Shown: positions 47,866-58,110, counted from the first letter of the stretch. The stretch: 64,000 nucleotides of DNA from Paenibacillus amylolyticus (GCF_029689945.1 NZ_CP121451.1:3348001-3412000); one strand, 5' to 3'. Numbers and translations: made by a program. Notes: generated by a model not told the origin, from the sequence alone.

Positions 47866-48665
47866 ATGTTTAGTCTTAGCCTCGCAATCCCCATGGTGTT
47901 CACTATGCTAATTCATGCCGCAGACAGCTCGTCATATGCGCTCCGCCTCGGTGGATTACGCACGCGCAGAATCGCGCTGGCCATCTCATTGGCAGGAATC
48001 TTGCTTTTGGTTTCCCGTACCTCCAATATGGCCCAGGGCCCAATGGTAGGTAATCTGGTGGATACCGCAACACGTGGAGCCAATCCACACTTTGCAGCAC
48101 AGCTGCATTGGTTAATGGGGCGGCAACCATTGGAACAGCATTAGCCATATTGTGTTTCCCAACGATGGTTAAGCTTTCTTCGAGAATGGTTGTCCATTTT
48201 GAAGCAGCCGGTTCCATCCCTGCGATGGTTCGCGGTATGCTGAAGCGAAGCAAGATTAGAAATGCAGCGTATTACATCACCCCGCCATCCTGGATGATGG
48301 CTAAACGCTTGGTACAGCATGGGATGCCAAGACGGTTGATGATGCTAAATGTAGCGGTAACCGCAATCTACACCACGGGTGTCCTGTCCAGCTTGTACGC
48401 AGCGTACCTTTACCCAGGACAGGCTGTAGCCGCATCCCAATCGACTGGACTGATTAACGGAATCGCCACCATTTTGTTAACCATCCTGATTGATCCGCGG
48501 ATTTCCCTGCTCAGTGACCGATCATTACGTGGCGAGATTCGTTTGGATCGCATGAATCAGATTTACGGCTGGATGCTCGTATCCCGCCTGTTTGGTACAC
48601 TGCTCGCACAGTTGTTATTAATTCCATTTGCTTATTGGATCGGTTGGATTGTAAGTATGATGTGA
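47866..48665 (+). CDS. amj: Lipid II flippase Amj (frameshift near 48105)
   Basis: Amj (YdaH) is the alternative to MurJ for moving lipid II across the membrane in Bacillus. Joined length 266 residues (B. subtilis about 269), with six membrane helices. MVFTMLIHAADSSSYALRLGGLRTRRIALAISL and LLLVSRTSNMAQGPMVGNLVD open the first frame. AATIGTALAILCFPTMVKLSS and DRMNQIYGWMLVSRLFGTLLAQLLLIPFA come from the second. The shift lies in TTGGTTAATGGGG near 48105, where the second frame reads LVNGAATIG. ATG 47866 follows AAGGAG. Confidence 0.87.
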
Positions 48666-48690
48666 CAACTTCTCTTCTGAATTGTATCTA

Positions 48691-48736
48691 GGCCCACTCT
48701 CATGTACATCTTCTGTAATGGCAAATGAGAGTGGGA
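48691..48736 (+). terminator. Hairpin after amj
   Basis: CCCACTCTCAT pairs with ATGAGAGTGGG. No T-run follows, so it may stabilise the mRNA end or be a weak terminator. Confidence 0.45.
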
Positions 48737-48750
48737 CCGTGCACATTGAA

Positions 48751-48779
48751 TTGACGGAATATTTTAGCTGTGATACTAT
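48751..48779 (+). promoter_or_regulatory. Promoter of the tetR-type gene
   Basis: TTGACG and TACTAT separated by exactly 17 bases, immediately before the first operator copy. Confidence 0.75.
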
Positions 48780-48780
48780 T

Positions 48781-48799
48781 AGACCGAATAGTCGGTTTA
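48781..48799. promoter_or_regulatory. TetR-type operator, copy 1
   Basis: AGACCGAATAGTCGGTTTA, an inverted repeat (ACCG..CGGT) starting one base after the -10. Sixteen of 19 positions agree with the copy before the MFS gene. Confidence 0.75.
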
Positions 48800-48803
48800 G
48801 TTT

Positions 48804-49412
48804 ATGGAGGTTTTTCCAATCGAAGTCAAACGAAGAAAAGACGTTACCCAGATTAAGAAAGACATCGCGCGTAATACCAAGGAACTCTTTGCCCAAAAGG
48901 GATATAGTGCTACTTCCATGGAAGATATCTGTACGATTAACAATCGGAGTAAAGGAAGTATCTATTATCATTTCAAAAGTAAAGAAGAATTATTTATGTA
49001 TCTAATCAAGCTGAATAATGAAGACTGGATGGATGCTTGGCTGGAGAAAGAATCCGGGTATGAGACGGCTGTAGATAAACTGTACGGACTTGCTGATCAT
49101 TATGTGGATGATCTGGCTAACCCGCTCAATCATGCCATTAACGAGTTTGTTTCAGGTCAGGTTGTCAGTCAGGAGATGCTCGATGAGATGCTTTCCCTGA
49201 TCCGAATTCCGTATGCGACATATGAGTCCATCATTACGAAAGGCATGGAAGACGGAGAGTTAAAACCGGATGACCCACAGGATATAATGCACATTATATA
49301 CGGTCTGTTTAGTGGTTTGACTACGCTCTATTATGAGAAGGACCTGACGGATATTCGGCGTATTTACCACAAAGGCATGGCCGGTCTGCTGGCAGGCATC
49401 CAACAACATTAA
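48804..49412 (+). CDS. TetR/AcrR-family repressor
   Basis: 202 residues. The N-terminal helix-turn-helix reads IARNTKELFAQKGYSATSMEDICTINNRSKGSIYYHFKSKEELF, and a ligand-binding helical domain follows. It resembles YfiR/BscR-type regulators. The start is uncertain: ATG 48804 lacks a ribosome site, while GGAGG at 48807 suggests a start nearer codon 7. Matching operators before this gene and before the downstream exporter imply that it represses both and is released by a drug-like ligand. Confidence 0.88.
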   Translation: MEVFPIEVKRRKDVTQIKKDIARNTKELFAQKGYSATSMEDICTINNRSKGSIYYHFKSKEELFMYLIKLNNEDWMDAWLEKESGYETAVDKLYGLADHYVDDLANPLNHAINEFVSGQVVSQEMLDEMLSLIRIPYATYESIITKGMEDGELKPDDPQDIMHIIYGLFSGLTTLYYEKDLTDIRRIYHKGMAGLLAGIQQH

Positions 49413-49458
49413 TTATGAAAAGCTGATGTAAAGTCAGTTTTTCTTTTTAAACAATAAT

Positions 49459-49477
49459 AAACCGGACAGTCGGTTTA
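49459..49477. promoter_or_regulatory. TetR-type operator, copy 2 (before the MFS gene)
   Basis: AAACCGGACAGTCGGTTTA, just before the AGGAG ribosome site of the exporter. It shares ACCG-N-A-N-AGTCGGTTTA with copy 1. Confidence 0.75.
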
Positions 49478-49492
49478 AAGAGGAGATGGAGA

Positions 49493-50727
49493 ATGAACAC
49501 ATTGTTGAGGAACAAAGCTTTTTTAATTGTGACAGGGTCTGATCTGCTACAAAATCTGGCGATATGGATTCGTAATATGGCGATCCTCTATTATGTGATG
49601 GATCGAACGCAGGGAAATCCAATAGCTGTATCGCTGATTACCGTACTTGAATATGCTCCAATTTTCGTTTTTTCCATCATTGGTGGTGCACTGGCTGATC
49701 GCTGGAATCCCAAACGTACGATGATCCTGGGGATATTCTGAGTGCATTGTCCATTGTCATGATTATTGGCGTATTATCATCCGGGTACTGGCAGATTCTA
49801 TACGTTGCCACATTGGTATCCTCCATCGTTAGCCAATTTTCTCAGCCATCTTCTCTAAAGATCGTGAAGCGAAATGTAGAGGGAGATCACTTACAATCAG
49901 CAATTGCTATTACCCAGAGTGGTCAATCGTTATTTTTAATTCTCGGACCGATCGTGGGAACGTTTATATACACAGCAATGGGAATTCAGGCGTCCATGTA
50001 TGCATTACTCATTCTATTCCTGATCTCCGCACTATTACTCACATTTCTTCCTAAAGAAGCCACTCAACGGGAAAAAAACACCTCATTGTTTGCGGATATC
50101 CAAGAGGGTTGGCAATATGTTGGTCAATCCCGTTCCTTAAAAATGCTTAGCATGGTATTCATCTGTATAGGCCTTTCTGCTGGTCTCATCAGTCCACTTG
50201 GCATATTTCTGATCACCGAACGGCTGGGACTTGAAGCAACATCGTTACAGTTCCTGTCGGGTGCATCCGGATTAGGTTTATTGATTGGAGGAGGTATTGC
50301 GGCTGCTGTAAGTGGCAAGTTGAACCAAACCTTAACTCTGCTTGTAGGCGTGCTGTGTCTGGCAGTAACCACGATGGGGGAAGTGTTATCCAGTTGGTTC
50401 TGGCTGACCCTTGTCATCACCTTCTTGAGCTCCATCAGTTTGGCATTTATCAACGTCATCATCTCCACGTACTTGGTCACCCGGATTGATGAGCACTTGA
50501 TCGGGAGAGTGAATGGCACCATCACACCCTTATTCATCGGAACGATGCTGCTCGGATCTTCCATGTCAGGTGTATTAATGAACAGCGCATCCATTTTTAT
50601 CGTCTACGCAATCTCGGTTATCGTAATGATCCTGGGTATCCTTCCAGCGATGAGAATTCAATTTGATAATGATCAGATAGCCCCTGCCAGCATATTGAAT
50701 TCGGGAGTCTCCTCGAGCCAAACTTAA
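49493..50727 (+). CDS. MFS exporter, DHA3/YfiS-like (frameshift near 49733)
   Basis: Joined length 411 residues with about twelve membrane helices. The first frame has LLRNKAFLIVTGSDLLQNLAIWIRNMAILYYVM and GGALADRWNPKRTMILG. Adding one G at the GGG near 49733 gives GDILSALSIVMIIGVLSSG and joins the second frame. The SQPSSLKIVKRNVEGDHLQSA stretch is typical of macrolide-efflux-type DHA3 carriers. It forms an operon-like pair with the TetR gene, with its own operator, and probably exports a toxic compound. Confidence 0.85.
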
Positions 50728-50784
50728 TCCATACATTCTTGTCTAACAATCGTTTCGTTTATTACAAGCAAGAATATATAAACA

Positions 50785-50819
50785 AAAAGAGCAGCGGAAT
50801 CATTCCACTGCTCTTCTTT
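50785..50819. terminator. Bidirectional terminator between the MFS and msrAB genes
   Basis: AAGAGCAG-C-GGAATCATTCC-A-CTGCTCTT, flanked by AAAA on the left and TCTTTA on the right, so it can serve both converging genes. Confidence 0.8.
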
Positions 50820-50827
50820 AATGACGC

Positions 50828-51790
50828 TTATTGGAAAAGGACCGCGTACTCCCCGTATCCTTCTTTTTGCAAGTCTTCTTTGGGTACAAAACGAAGTGCC
50901 GCAGAGTTGATGCAATAACGCATTCCACCGGCTTCGACAGGACCATCGTTGAACAGGTGGCCCAGATGGGAATCACCCTCACGACTTCTCACTTCGGTAC
51001 GAATCATGAAGTGGCTGAGATCGGTTTTTTCCTTGACGTTGTGGTCACGCAATGGACGTGTGAAGCTTGGCCAGCCGCAACCGGAATCGTACTTGTCAGT
51101 AGAACTGAACAATGGTTCCCCGGATACGATGTCCACGTAGATACCGTCACCATGGTGATCCCAGAATTCATTATGGAATGCAGGCTCGGTCGCACTGTTC
51201 TGCGTAACTTCATATTGAAGCGGCGTCAGACGTTCTTTCAGCCCGACTTTGTCCACGTTGCCGGACCAGTTGCGTTCGATGAAGTCTACGCGTCCAGAAC
51301 CTTTGCTGTACCGTTTGTAGTGGGCAGGGTTCTTCCGGTGATAATTCTGGTGATGTTCTTCTGCCTCATAGAACGGTTTGGCTGGCAAAATGGGTGTGAA
51401 GATGGGTTTGTCAAAACGCCCGCTTTGTTCCAGCTCTGCTTTGGAAGCTTCCGCAATCTGGCGCTGCTCTTCGCTGTGATAGAAGATGGCCGTCTGATAG
51501 GAAGATCCGCGGTCATGGAATTGCCCGCCTGTATCTGTAGGGTCAATCTGCTGCCAGAACAGTTCAACCAGTTTCTTATAAGGGAAGATAGCAGGGTCAA
51601 ACGTAATTTGCACAGCCTCTACATGTCCTGTTGTCTCCGAGCAGACCTCTTCATATGTTGGATTCTCGGTATGTCCTCCTGTATAACCCGATACGATCTT
51701 GTGAATACCGGGCAGTTCTTCAAAGGGGGATACCATACACCAGAAGCATCCGCCTGCAAAAGTTGCTAACTCATTTGAATGTTGATCCAT
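50828..51790 (-). CDS. msrAB: Peptide methionine sulfoxide reductase MsrA/MsrB fusion
   Basis: 320 residues. MsrA part (about 1-155): [19 protein letters not shown] with the catalytic Cys, [30 protein letters not shown]. MsrB part (about 175-318): [62 protein letters not shown] and [11 protein letters not shown] with the catalytic Cys. It repairs both S- and R-methionine sulfoxide in proteins. No signal peptide is present, so it is cytosolic. Confidence 0.95.
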   Translation of the reverse strand: MDQHSNELATFAGGCFWCMVSPFEELPGIHKIVSGYTGGHTENPTYEEVCSETTGHVEAVQITFDPAIFPYKKLVELFWQQIDPTDTGGQFHDRGSSYQTAIFYHSEEQRQIAEASKAELEQSGRFDKPIFTPILPAKPFYEAEEHHQNYHRKNPAHYKRYSKGSGRVDFIERNWSGNVDKVGLKERLTPLQYEVTQNSATEPAFHNEFWDHHGDGIYVDIVSGEPLFSSTDKYDSGCGWPSFTRPLRDHNVKEKTDLSHFMIRTEVRSREGDSHLGHLFNDGPVEAGGMRYCINSAALRFVPKEDLQKEGYGEYAVLFQ

Positions 51791-51972
51791 GCTATAGTCA
51801 CTCCATTTCTGATGAAGATTTGGCGCTGGTGTTTGAGCTCCAGCAATATACCATTTTTATCAAACCTGTTACCACAAGCATTGGGCTTGTTCTTCTATTA
51901 TATCCTGAATTGGCAAGCCAACCAAGCTTCAATGAAAACGAGCTAAAACTGAATGGCTTACGAATTCAGAAT

Positions 51973-52584
51973 TCAGGCTTTATTGCGTGAACGAAACCGA
52001 AATAAGAGCAATACAATGGCCATGAGCACCAAATATCCGGCAAGGATGGCCAGGCTCAGCCAGATTGTTGTTTCAGCCTGTGCACCTGCATAGGCAAAAA
52101 CAAAAATCGCCGGCATTTTGCCAATAGCCGTAGCGACCATGAACACCCAGAATGGCGTATACGTTATACCTGCGTAGATATTAACGGCCATCTGAGGCAC
52201 GACTGGCAGCAGTCGCATCGACATGACACCCATGAACGGATGTGCTTCCATCCAGGTGGTAAAACGGTTCAGACCCTTAATGCGTTCAAGGTACGATCTC
52301 GCCTGATGTCTGAAGATGGTTCTTGCTCCGCCATAGACGAGTATGGCAGCAAGTGTTGTGCCAAGCCAGCAGATCCAGGCTGCGGTAGTCGTACCGTAAC
52401 TGTAACCAAAGGCGATGATAACAAACTTATAAGGAATCACTGGCACAAGAGCAAACAATGTTGCCATGGCGAGTAACAGTGGGATGGACTGATGGAGATC
52501 GGTCCAGGCCAGCAGTTCATATCTGTAAATAAACGTGACTCCTGCAAGTAAAACATATAACAGAAGCCATAACCATTTTCGCAA
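51973..52584 (-). CDS. TVP38/TMEM64 family (VTT domain) membrane protein
   Basis: 203 residues with five or six membrane helices. The VTT core shows PVIPYKFVIIAFGYSYGTTTAAWICWLGTTLAAILVYGGAR, ...MRLLPVVPQMAVNIYAGIT and IGKMPAIFVFAYAG. VTT/DedA-like proteins are linked to lipid scrambling or flipping. The start appears to be TTG 52584, 10-12 bases after AAAGGAG. The gene stands alone; 51791-51972 shows nothing. Confidence 0.85.
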   Translation of the reverse strand: MRKWLWLLLYVLLAGVTFIYRYELLAWTDLHQSIPLLLAMATLFALVPVIPYKFVIIAFGYSYGTTTAAWICWLGTTLAAILVYGGARTIFRHQARSYLERIKGLNRFTTWMEAHPFMGVMSMRLLPVVPQMAVNIYAGITYTPFWVFMVATAIGKMPAIFVFAYAGAQAETTIWLSLAILAGYLVLMAIVLLLFRFRSRNKA

Positions 52585-52783
52585 AATCCCAAACGCTCCT
52601 TTCAGATCAGGCAGGTCTAGTCGTGTCCCGATCTGTACTGCTGTTCATCATCAGTTTACCACGTTCGCCCATGGTCTGAACAATTCGAGCAAAGTCTCCT
52701 GCAATCACTGGCAAGTTGCTGTCTGAAGGGTTACACTATAGGACGTGGAAATATAGAACCGAACTGAAGGTGGAATGATCATC

Positions 52784-53722
52784 ATGGAAACAAACCAACG
52801 TAAACGAATTGCAATTATCGGCCTCGGGGATATTGCACGTAAAGTATATTTGCCGCTGTTAACAGCTCATCCAAACGTGGAGATTGTAGGCATCATGAAT
52901 CGATCACCCGAGCCGGTCAAGGCCGTTCAAGAGGCGTATCGATTAGAACGTGGAACAACGGACCTGAAAGAGTTGTTTTCCTGGGAATTGGATGCGGTGT
53001 TCGTACATACAGCAACGGAAGCGCACTTTGACATTGTCATGCAATGTCTGGAACAGGGATTAGCCGTGTACGTAGACAAGCCGTTATCCTATACGCTTCG
53101 GGAGTCCGAAGAGATGACTGCTTTTGCCGAGGCACAGGGTCTGTTGCTGGCAGTGGGCTTCAACCGCAGATTCGCACCAATGTATCAAAAAGCAAAAGAT
53201 TGGATGCAGGGCGGAAGAGGCTTCGACTCCCTGACAGTGACCAAACATCGTACAGGCATTCAGGATCGCCCTGCGGCAGAAACCATCTATGATGATCTCA
53301 TCCATATGCTGGATCTCATGATGTGGTACTCGGATCATAATGTAGAGTTGCTTCATCAATGGATTCGGAAGAATGATCTGGACAGACTATTGCATGCAAC
53401 GGGAACGGCCAAGCTGGGCAGAACAGCCTGCGGTCGATTCGATATGGTGCGTGAAGCCGGAGCAGATCTGGAGAAGATCGAATTGCATGGTGGTGGACGA
53501 TCTGTTGAAGTGGTGAACATGGATAAGATCAGCTACATGGAGCAGGGGAGTCTGGATACCAAAGAAACGTTCGGGAGCTGGGACACCGTGTTAACACGCA
53601 GAGGTTTTAGCGGTGCAGTTGATAACTTCCTGGCTTGTCTGGACTCACCTGATGATTGCCTGATCAGTGCAAGTCATGTGATGGACACTCATGAACTGGT
53701 TGAACAATTAATTCGAAAGTAA
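52784..53722 (+). CDS. Gfo/Idh/MocA family oxidoreductase (first copy)
   Basis: 312 residues. The N-terminal NAD(P)-binding fold reads IAIIGLGDIARKVYLPLL. EKPLS-like YVDKPLSYTLRESEEM and VGFNRRFAPMYQKAK are typical of the MviM-like branch. A C-terminal beta-sheet domain follows. These enzymes oxidise a sugar or polyol hydroxyl with NAD(P). ATG 52784 is ten bases after AAGGTGG; ATG 52775 is too close to that site. It is shorter than most members (usual about 330-380). Confidence 0.88.
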   Translation: METNQRKRIAIIGLGDIARKVYLPLLTAHPNVEIVGIMNRSPEPVKAVQEAYRLERGTTDLKELFSWELDAVFVHTATEAHFDIVMQCLEQGLAVYVDKPLSYTLRESEEMTAFAEAQGLLLAVGFNRRFAPMYQKAKDWMQGGRGFDSLTVTKHRTGIQDRPAAETIYDDLIHMLDLMMWYSDHNVELLHQWIRKNDLDRLLHATGTAKLGRTACGRFDMVREAGADLEKIELHGGGRSVEVVNMDKISYMEQGSLDTKETFGSWDTVLTRRGFSGAVDNFLACLDSPDDCLISASHVMDTHELVEQLIRK

Positions 53723-53758
53723 TTGCAGAATACACATACGGAGGAATACACGTCATGG

Positions 53759-54067
53759 ATGAATATGAAAGAACGTGCGAAACAGATCGAGGAAGCTGTG
53801 ATTGAAACCTATAAACAGGAAGAAGAAATGATGATCCTGGTGTTTGCCCAATGGTGTATCAATAATGGACTGGACCCGGAAGAGATGTACCGGCAAGCCT
53901 ACCCGAATCAGCAGAGCAACGAGCGCTTGCAGCAGGTGCAGAAGCTGATTGTATCCAAGGAGGAAGCCGGTGAGATTCCGGATGATACGGTACTTGGCGT
54001 GTTGTCCATGTTTGGCAATGAAGATCTGGCGATGGTTGTATCCGAGGCCATAGCCGCGCGCAAATAA
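53759..54067 (+). CDS. Small acidic helical protein of unknown function (102 aa)
   Basis: A soluble, mostly helical protein (MKERAKQIEEAVIETYKQEEEMMILVFAQWCINNGLDPEEMYRQAYPNQ). In-frame ATG 53759 lies 14 bases after GGAGG and ATG 53765 is possible. It follows the oxidoreductase by 36 bases and is likely co-transcribed. Family not recognised; no catalytic motif. Confidence 0.65.
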   Translation: MNMKERAKQIEEAVIETYKQEEEMMILVFAQWCINNGLDPEEMYRQAYPNQQSNERLQQVQKLIVSKEEAGEIPDDTVLGVLSMFGNEDLAMVVSEAIAARK

Positions 54068-54092
54068 GTTCCTATTGCGTATATTGGTATAA

Positions 54093-54917
54093 CTACATCT
54101 GTTCCCGGTGAATGACGCGGAATTCCTTCGGGGACATGCCGAACCGGGAACGGAATACCCGATGGAAATACGTATAGTTGTTGAAACCGGAAGACTCAGA
54201 CACTTGCTCCAGGGTCATTGGACTGAAAATAATCCGTTCCCTGGCCATGTTCAGTCGGACGTCAAGCGTGTATTGCATGATGCTTTTGCCAAACGCTTCT
54301 TTGAAGAGATGAACACCCCGTGAGACACTGATGCCAATATGTGTTGCCACATCATCCAGCTTAAATAAAGAGGAAGCGTTTTCTTCAATGTAGTTCTTGA
54401 TCTCATATGCCACATAATTGGTGTTGGTTATCGTTGGGTGCTCCGCAAGCAGACGATCCACTTCAAGACATAAAATTCGCATATAATAACTTGAAATTTC
54501 CGGATACGGATTGGAGATGCGGCGTTGCTCCAGCACGAGCTGTCGAAACAGGACCAAGAGGCTTTCCGTCAGTTCGACTTTGATCCGGGTCGGCCGTTTG
54601 TGACGCTTCCACCACTCATCCACCCAGGAACCATTGAAGAAGATATGATAGTCTCCACTCTCTACCAGTCGTTCTCCCATCGGATTGGTCTCGTTGTCTA
54701 TTCTCAGTTCGTAGGGCTCATCAGGATCAAAAAGAAGCAGATCGCCCGCATCCACTAGGGACATGTCCCCGTCAATTCGCGCACGGCAACGTCCATCTGT
54801 TTGCAGTCTTAGCAGGTAGTTCTTCACACCTTCGGGCTGCACCATGGCGTAGGGTTTACGATGAAATGAAAAGCCTGCTGTAAGAACTTGGCAGGAAGAA
54901 TCTGTAGGCATGGGCAT
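54093..54917 (-). CDS. AraC-family transcription regulator
   Basis: 274 residues: an N-terminal cupin-like domain (GDLLLFDPDEPYELRIDN) and a C-terminal double helix-turn-helix (LFKLDDVATHIGISVSRGVHLFKEAFG; MTLEQVSESSGFNNYTYFHRVFRSRFGMSPKEFR). ATG 54917 has AAGGAG seven bases upstream. It is divergent from the oxidoreductase-isomerase-ThuA operon and is its likely activator, responding to a sugar. Confidence 0.9.
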   Translation of the reverse strand: MPMPTDSSCQVLTAGFSFHRKPYAMVQPEGVKNYLLRLQTDGRCRARIDGDMSLVDAGDLLLFDPDEPYELRIDNETNPMGERLVESGDYHIFFNGSWVDEWWKRHKRPTRIKVELTESLLVLFRQLVLEQRRISNPYPEISSYYMRILCLEVDRLLAEHPTITNTNYVAYEIKNYIEENASSLFKLDDVATHIGISVSRGVHLFKEAFGKSIMQYTLDVRLNMARERIIFSPMTLEQVSESSGFNNYTYFHRVFRSRFGMSPKEFRVIHREQM

Positions 54918-55101
54918 ACTCCTTGCAATTTGAAAATTATGACCAGATAGTTCATGTTTTAATCATATTATTCATTTTAATTCAAGCTGAAACGGAATAC
55001 CATAGTATTAGATTTAAGGAAGAGGAAACATCCAACAAAACATATGTATCTCAACCATTCAAACGCAGATTTTCACCATGCGTAAGGAGATGACCGTCAC
55101 A

Positions 55102-56214
55102 GTGGAGAAAATGAAAGCAGGCATCATCGGGTGTGGTAACATCAGCGCCATCTACCTGGAAAACCTCAAAAACAACCCGCTCATTGAAGTCGTGGCTGTT
55201 GCGGATTTGATTCGTGAACGCGCTCAGGAACGGGCAGATGAATTTAATATCGCAAACGTTTACAATGTAGATGAGTTGCTGCAAAATAACGAAATTGAAC
55301 TTGTGTTGAACCTTACGGTTCCTGGCAGTCACGCCATGACCGATCTGGCTGCACTTGAGGCAGGCAAACATGTATATGCCGAGAAGCCGCTGGCTATTTC
55401 GCTTGAGGATGGTCGCAAGGTTGTTGAGCTAGCTGAGGAAAAGGGATTGTATGTTGGTTCTGCGCCGGACACCTTCCTTGGTTCAGGCATTCAGACAGCT
55501 CGCAAAGCCATTGAGGATGGGTTGATCGGCAAGCCAATTGCTGCGACCTCGTTCTTCATGGGTGGAGGTCCAGAAGCTTGGCATCCCAATCCGGAGTTCT
55601 TTTATGTCGCAGGTGGTGGACCGATGTTTGATATGGGACCTTACTATCTGACCGCTCTGATTACGTTACTTGGACCGATACGCAGAATCAGTGCGTCAGC
55701 AGGCATACAGATCGCAGATCGCAAAATTGGCTCTGGACCGAAGGAAGGTACAGCGTTGCAAGTAGAGACGCCTACCCACTTGGCCGGAACCATTGATTTT
55801 GCAGAAGGTGCCATTGCAACCATGATTACCAGTTTTGATATTCGCGGAGCTTCGGATCTGCCGCGTATTGAAATTTACGGTACAGAAGGTACGCTGAGTG
55901 TTCCTGATCCCAATTATTTCAACGGGGAAGTGAAGGTACGCAGATACGGTCAAGACACGTGGGAGACGATCCAACCAGTCTTCGAAAGTGGACAAAACGA
56001 ACGAGGTATCGGCGTAACTGAAATGGTCGAATCCATTCGTGCCGGTCGGGAACACAAAGCCAGTGGCAAGCTTGCTTATCATGTACTGGAAGCCATGCAT
56101 TCATTCCAGCGTTCTTCGCTTGAAGGCAAGCATATCCATCTGGAGAGCAGCTATGACGCTTTTGCAGTAACTCGCACAGTTCAAACTGAGATTGAAACGG
56201 TGGACTCACACTAG
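55102..56214 (+). CDS. Gfo/Idh/MocA family oxidoreductase (second copy)
   Basis: About 370 residues from GTG 55102 (AAGGAG 12 bases upstream) or ATG 55111. The NAD fold is MKAGIIGCGNISAIYLENL; EKPLAISLEDGRKVVELAEEKG carries the catalytic-site Lys motif; the C-terminal domain has GPMFDMGPYYLTALITLLGPIRRISA with the conserved Asp/Tyr. With the isomerase and ThuA genes behind it, a first step such as oxidising a glycoside hydroxyl to a ketone is likely. The intergenic 56215-56415 shows no gene. Confidence 0.9.
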   Translation: MEKMKAGIIGCGNISAIYLENLKNNPLIEVVAVADLIRERAQERADEFNIANVYNVDELLQNNEIELVLNLTVPGSHAMTDLAALEAGKHVYAEKPLAISLEDGRKVVELAEEKGLYVGSAPDTFLGSGIQTARKAIEDGLIGKPIAATSFFMGGGPEAWHPNPEFFYVAGGGPMFDMGPYYLTALITLLGPIRRISASAGIQIADRKIGSGPKEGTALQVETPTHLAGTIDFAEGAIATMITSFDIRGASDLPRIEIYGTEGTLSVPDPNYFNGEVKVRRYGQDTWETIQPVFESGQNERGIGVTEMVESIRAGREHKASGKLAYHVLEAMHSFQRSSLEGKHIHLESSYDAFAVTRTVQTEIETVDSH

Positions 56215-56415
56215 TCTGAGTAACAAATGTATTTAGATAGTTGCTCTTACGAGTCATGGGGAATAACCAGTATTCTTACGTTCAATTTCAGGATAGAAAC
56301 ACTCTCGATTTTCCACACTAATCAAACAGGCATGTGATCTGAACGGTAATGGTTTACAGTTCAATATTCATGAATTCAGCAATCATACGATATCTAATCC
56401 AGGGAGGAATCGCAC

Positions 56416-57384
56416 TTGAAACTCGGCGTATTTTTGGTACTATTTGGAGGACGTAAATTGGAGGATGCTCTTGATTATGTAGCATCCAAGGGATTAAAAG
56501 CGGTAGAGATTGGAACAGGCGGACATCCAGGCAATGCACATTGTAAACCGGATGAGTTGTTAAGCAACCCTACAGCACTGAAAAACTTCAAAAATGCAGT
56601 GGAATCACGCGGTTTGACGATCAGTGCACTGAGCTGTCACGGTAACCCGCTACACCCGCAAAAAGATATTGCCAAAGGATTCCACGATGATTTTATTAAA
56701 ACGGTAGAATTGGCTGAGAAACTGGAAGTACCTGTAGTCAATACATTCTCCGGTTGTCCGGGAGACCATGAGGATGCCAAATATCCGAACTGGCCTGTTG
56801 CGCCATGGCCGAATGATTTCCAGGAGATCTTGAAGTGGCAATGGGAGAACAAGGTTATCCCTTATTGGACAGAGTGGGGTAAATTTGCAGCAGATCGTAA
56901 CGTAAAAGTTGGATTGGAACTGCACGGTGGATTCTCCGTTCATACCCCTGCAACCTTGCTGAGACTGCGTGAAGCAGCAGGCGAAGTGATTGGAGCCAAC
57001 CTGGATCCAAGTCACATGTGGTGGCAAGGTATTGATCCAGTACAGGCGATTCACATCTTGGGACGTGAAGGAGCAATTCATCACTTCCATGCAAAAGACA
57101 CAACCATTGATCCGATTAACGTGAACAAACACGGTGTAACGGATATGCAGGATTATACGAATATGCTGGATCGCGCTTGGCAGTTCCGCTCCGTCGGCTA
57201 TGGACATGATAACAAGACATGGGCAGACATTATGAGTGCCTTGCGTCTGGTCGGATATGATTATGTAGTAAGTATTGAACACGAAGACGGTTTGATGTCG
57301 GTTGAAGAAGGATTCTCTAAAGCCGTGCAAAATCTCCAGCAAGTACTGATCGAAGAGCCGCTGGGCGATATGTGGTGGGTTTAG
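56416..57384 (+). CDS. Sugar phosphate isomerase/epimerase family TIM-barrel protein
   Basis: 322 residues, AP-endonuclease-2-like TIM barrel. GLKAVEIGTGGHPG, LSCHGNPLHP, VGLELHGGFSVHTP (metal-binding Glu), GANLDPSHMWWQG (metal Asp/His), HHFHAKDTTID and VVSIEHEDGLM (metal Glu) are the expected metal-site segments. TTG 56416 is the start, with GGGAGG eight bases upstream. It probably isomerises or cleaves the keto-sugar made by the oxidoreductase. Confidence 0.9.
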   Translation: MKLGVFLVLFGGRKLEDALDYVASKGLKAVEIGTGGHPGNAHCKPDELLSNPTALKNFKNAVESRGLTISALSCHGNPLHPQKDIAKGFHDDFIKTVELAEKLEVPVVNTFSGCPGDHEDAKYPNWPVAPWPNDFQEILKWQWENKVIPYWTEWGKFAADRNVKVGLELHGGFSVHTPATLLRLREAAGEVIGANLDPSHMWWQGIDPVQAIHILGREGAIHHFHAKDTTIDPINVNKHGVTDMQDYTNMLDRAWQFRSVGYGHDNKTWADIMSALRLVGYDYVVSIEHEDGLMSVEEGFSKAVQNLQQVLIEEPLGDMWWV

Positions 57385-57408
57385 AGTTACACTAGGGGGA
57401 AATTGAAT

Positions 57409-58110
57409 ATGATCAACGTCACCATTTGGAATGAATTTGTTCATGAGAAAATTCACGATGAAGTAAGGGAAGTCTACCCCGATGGTTTGCATCGGGCGCT
57501 GGCTGACGGACTTGGCGGCGAAGGCTTTGCTATTCGTACAGCTACACTGGATCAGCCTGAACACGGATTAAGTGATGAAGTGCTGAATTCCACGGATGTG
57601 CTTATATGGTGGGGACATATGGCACATGATCGCGTAAGTGATGAGATCTCACAGAAGGTTGCGCAGCGAGTGCTGAACGGGATGGGAATGATTGTGCTCC
57701 ATTCAGGTCACTTCTCCAAACCATTCAAAGCACTGATGGGAACCAGTTGCGATCTGAAATGGCGTGTAGCTGACGAGCAGGAAATTGTATGGTGTGTTAA
57801 CCCATCCCATCCGATTGCAGATGGCATTGAAGGCAAGATTGTATTGGAAAAAGAAGAGATGTACGGTGAATTCTTCGATATTCCAGTACCGGATGAACTG
57901 GTGTTTGTAAGCAACTTCCAGGGTGGGGAAGTATTCCGGAGCGGTTGCACGTTCCGGCGTGGTGAAGGTAAAATCTTCTATTTCCGACCAGGTCATGAGA
58001 CGTATCCGACCTATTACAAGCCGGAAATATTGAGAGTCATCAGTAACGCAGTGAAATGGGCATATCCTGCCGCAGCTTTAAGCCGGAATTTGGCAAGAGC
58101 GAACCTGTAA
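57409..58110 (+). CDS. ThuA-like protein (trehalose utilisation family)
   Basis: 233 residues of the ThuA/class I amidotransferase-like fold. [53 protein letters not shown] and [25 protein letters not shown] are ThuA family features. In rhizobia ThuA works with ThuB (a Gfo/Idh/MocA enzyme) in trehalose breakdown through 3-keto-sugars. ATG 57409 lies about nine bases after GGGGG. It is the last gene before a terminator. Confidence 0.9.
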   Translation: MINVTIWNEFVHEKIHDEVREVYPDGLHRALADGLGGEGFAIRTATLDQPEHGLSDEVLNSTDVLIWWGHMAHDRVSDEISQKVAQRVLNGMGMIVLHSGHFSKPFKALMGTSCDLKWRVADEQEIVWCVNPSHPIADGIEGKIVLEKEEMYGEFFDIPVPDELVFVSNFQGGEVFRSGCTFRRGEGKIFYFRPGHETYPTYYKPEILRVISNAVKWAYPAAALSRNLARANL

